DNA from: Microthrixaceae bacterium | GTDB lineage: Bacteria; Actinomycetota; Acidimicrobiia; Acidimicrobiales; Microtrichaceae | NCBI GenBank assembly: GCA_023957995.1 | Contig: JAMLGK010000011.1 | Span: 1-64,000 of the forward strand | Direction of reading: 5' to 3' | DNA length: 64,000 bases | Shown here: one piece after another, positions 62,486 through 64,000 of the stretch | Layout: each line of letters begins with the position of its first letter | Numbering within the stretch: the first letter of the stretch is position 1 | Program-made: the position numbers and the translations under genes | The notes under the pieces: model-generated | Database searches by the model: none | Seen by the model: only the letters and a program-made list of their open reading frames with translations | Told to the model about the DNA's origin: nothing

Positions 62486-63682
62486 TCATTGTGGAACCTT
62501 CGGTTCCCTGGGGAGACCGAGCACCCGCTCGCCGACGATGTTGCGTTGGATGTCGGTGGTGCCGCCGCCGATCGTGTAGGCGAACGACTGCAGGTACGGA
62601 CCCGTCCAGGTGCCCTCTCCGTCGACCGGGGTGAGGCGCATGGCCTCGGCGCCGATGATGTCGAGTGCGAGTCGGTACACACGCTGGTGGAGCTCTCCGT
62701 GGAAGAGCCTGATCATGGAACCCTCGGGACCGGGCATGCCTGTGCGCGCGGTGCGCGAGATCCCCGCGATGGTCATGGCACGCAGCGCTGCCACCTCGGC
62801 CCGGGCGGTGGCCAGACGTCGGGCGATCTCGTCGTCGTGGATCATCGCCCTGCCCGACGCATCCGAGCGGATCCGGGCCTCGTCGATCAGCTCCTCGACC
62901 GTCGCGGCCAGCTCGACCTGATCGGCCATGAAGGCGGTGCCACGTTCGAAGCTCAGGGTCGACATGGCGACGCGCCAACCCTCGTTGATCTCGCCCACGA
63001 CATTGCTGAGGGGGATCCGCACCTCGTCGTAGAACACCTCGCAGAAGTCGGTCACGTGGCTCATGGTGCGGATCTCGCGGATCTCGATCCCGGGGCTGTT
63101 CATGTCGCAGATGACCCATGAGATGCCCTTGTGCTTGGGGGCATCGGGGTCGGTGCGCACGAGGAGCTCCTGCAGGTCGGCCACGTGGGCATACGAGGTC
63201 CAGGTCTTCTGGCCGGTGACCACCAGTTCGTCGCCGTCGATGACCGCCTTGGTGCTCAGTCCGGCGAGGTCACTTCCCGCTCCGGGTTCGGAGAAACCCT
63301 GGCACCAGACCACCTCGCCCCGCAGGATGCGCGGGAGGTGCTCGGCCTTCTGGTCCTCGGAGCCCTTGACGATCAGCGTCGGGCCGCCGTGGTTGTTGCC
63401 CACGAACGTGCACGAGTTGTTGAGCGTGAACGGGGGATCCGCAGATGCGAACTCCTCGTACCAGATCATCTGCTGGATGTCCGAGAGGCCCCGTCCGCCG
63501 TACTCGGTGGGCCAGTTGATGCCGGCCCAACCGCCTTCGTAGAGCGTGTGCTGCCAGGCGAGGTCGAACTCGCGCATCTCGGCGCCCTCGGGAGGACGCT
63601 CCTCGCTGGGCAGGTGCTCCCTGAGCCAGGTGCGGGCCTCCTCCCGGAACGCCTGTTCCTCCACCGAGAGTTCGAGATTCAT
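62486..63682 (-). CDS. acyl-CoA dehydrogenase
   Basis: Flavin-dependent dehydrogenase of acyl-CoA, 398 residues. Seen: WAGINWPTEYGGRGLSDIQ, WCQGFSEPGAGSDLAGLSTKAV, VTGQKTWTSYAHVADL, FYDEVRIPLSNVVGEINEGWRVAMSTL (read as FYDEVRIPLSNVVGEIN and EGWRVAMSTL) and IGGGTTDIQRNIVGERVLGLP, all family signatures. Next to the shorter ACAD gene on the same strand, the two probably form an alpha2beta2 enzyme as in steroid or long branched acyl-CoA oxidation (inference). ATG at 63682. Confidence 0.92.
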   Translation of the reverse strand: MNLELSVEEQAFREEARTWLREHLPSEERPPEGAEMREFDLAWQHTLYEGGWAGINWPTEYGGRGLSDIQQMIWYEEFASADPPFTLNNSCTFVGNNHGGPTLIVKGSEDQKAEHLPRILRGEVVWCQGFSEPGAGSDLAGLSTKAVIDGDELVVTGQKTWTSYAHVADLQELLVRTDPDAPKHKGISWVICDMNSPGIEIREIRTMSHVTDFCEVFYDEVRIPLSNVVGEINEGWRVAMSTLSFERGTAFMADQVELAATVEELIDEARIRSDASGRAMIHDDEIARRLATARAEVAALRAMTIAGISRTARTGMPGPEGSMIRLFHGELHQRVYRLALDIIGAEAMRLTPVDGEGTWTGPYLQSFAYTIGGGTTDIQRNIVGERVLGLPREPKVPQ

Positions 63683-63736
63683 GGGCCCGAAGCTATCGCG
63701 GGCCCTGACGGGTCGTCAGATACAGGAAACGGCAAC

Positions 63737-63770
63737 GGCCCCGGCCATCGCGTGGACGATGGCCGGGGCC
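63737..63770 (-). terminator. strong hairpin downstream of the partial minus-strand gene
   Basis: GGCCCCGGCCATCG, loop CGTGGA, CGATGGCCGGGGCC: a 14-bp perfect stem about 100 bp behind the stop of the gene entering from the right edge. No T-run on either side. Confidence 0.75.
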
Positions 63771-63827
63771 GGAATACCGCACGAACAGGTCGCGGACTCG
63801 GTTCACTGTGGAATCAGCTCACCGAGG

Positions 63828-63874
63828 TAGTGCTCTCGTCAACAGTGCTGTCTGACGAACAGTGCTGTGGGTCA
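63828..63874. repeat. short tandem repeat at the stop codon of the partial gene
   Basis: Two copies of AACAGTGCTGT (63841, 63858; 17-bp period) and a decayed third (GTAGTGCTCTCGTC from 63828). The array touches the stop codon at 63872-63874 of the minus-strand gene. Confidence 0.7.
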
Positions 63875-64000
63875 GGAACCGTCGCAAGCTCCACCGACCG
63901 AGGTGAGCCACGGGGTGGCGTTCACCTGGGCGTTGGTGATCGGTCCCTGCAGGATGTCGTTGGTCCCACCGGGGCCCGCAGCGTCGTCGAACCAGTTGCA
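63872..64000 (-). CDS. C-terminal end of a secreted beta-helix-type protein (partial)
   Basis: Only the last 42 residues are in the window, the gene running off the right edge. They read from CNWFDDAAGPGGTND through ITNAQVNATPWL to GGACDGS. The N-W-x(5)-A-G-P-G-G followed by a T-P-W-L segment is typical of the end of extracellular right-handed parallel beta-helix proteins (usual form NWWGsasGPgG ... spWL). Two cysteines, near the start and end of the fragment, may form a disulfide. A strong hairpin lies downstream. Confidence 0.6.
   Translation of the reverse strand, partial: CNWFDDAAGPGGTNDILQGPITNAQVNATPWLTSVGGACDGS

Overview
The window is GC-rich, densely packed bacterial chromosome, most likely from an actinomycete-type bacterium (Actinomycetota) and possibly class Acidimicrobiia. 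The phylum call rests on several points: many start codons sit 5-8 nt behind a TANNNT hexamer (leaderless transcription); there is a mycofactocin-coupled dehydrogenase and an F420-type LLM oxidoreductase; there are many SDR, acyl-CoA dehydrogenase and crotonase genes; and there is a class III cyclase-ATPase-TPR protein and a LAL regulator. The class-level call is inference. I see no phage, insertion sequence, CRISPR array, rRNA or tRNA.

Layout. 0-6 kb: a LAL regulator facing a lipid/redox run (acyl-CoA thioesterase II, sugar-dehydrogenase lipoprotein, PlsC-like acyltransferase). 5.8-7 kb: GtrA flippase and a methyltransferase. 7-12.4 kb: a minus-strand operon of Lnt-like protein, family 4 glycosyltransferase, methyltransferase, prenyltransferase-like protein and a small membrane protein; it looks like a surface glycolipid or isoprenoid pathway. 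12.5-14.3 kb: a copper-delivery cassette (SCO1, PCuAC with an odd Met/Asp insertion, cupredoxin lipoprotein). 14.4-17.8 kb: the haem operon hemE-hemH-hemY with ATGA overlaps. 18-26.7 kb: SDR, hydroxyacid dehydrogenase, HelD RNA polymerase remodeller, DtxR/MntR regulator, then TetR, flavin monooxygenase, mycofactocin SDR and a thioredoxin-like lipoprotein. 26.8-34 kb: an unknown protein, a MacB/FtsX-type ABC exporter and two glycosyltransferases. 34-40 kb: a large adenylate cyclase/ATPase, 1-Cys peroxiredoxin, a small strongly promoted protein and an acyltransferase. 40.5-45.3 kb: topoisomerase IV (parC-parE). 45-53 kb: alpha/beta hydrolase, amidase, MFS exporter, LLM oxidoreductase, crotonase. 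53-64 kb: SDRs, an HPF-like small protein, CorA, alkylsulfatase-like MBL hydrolase, an LPG-synthase-type membrane protein with a pseudokinase domain, a methyltransferase, a two-subunit acyl-CoA dehydrogenase, and the 3' end of a secreted beta-helix-type protein.

Two signals stand out beyond the genes. First, a 15-bp operator (consensus TGGACCAGTGRTMTA) occurs twice in front of the TetR gene and once in front of the ABC exporter 8 kb away, suggesting one regulon. Second, several gene 3' ends, mainly at convergent junctions, carry short tandem repeats of 14-17 bp. Their sequence is private to each locus but they often include the stop codon of the adjoining gene. I know of no named element of this kind.
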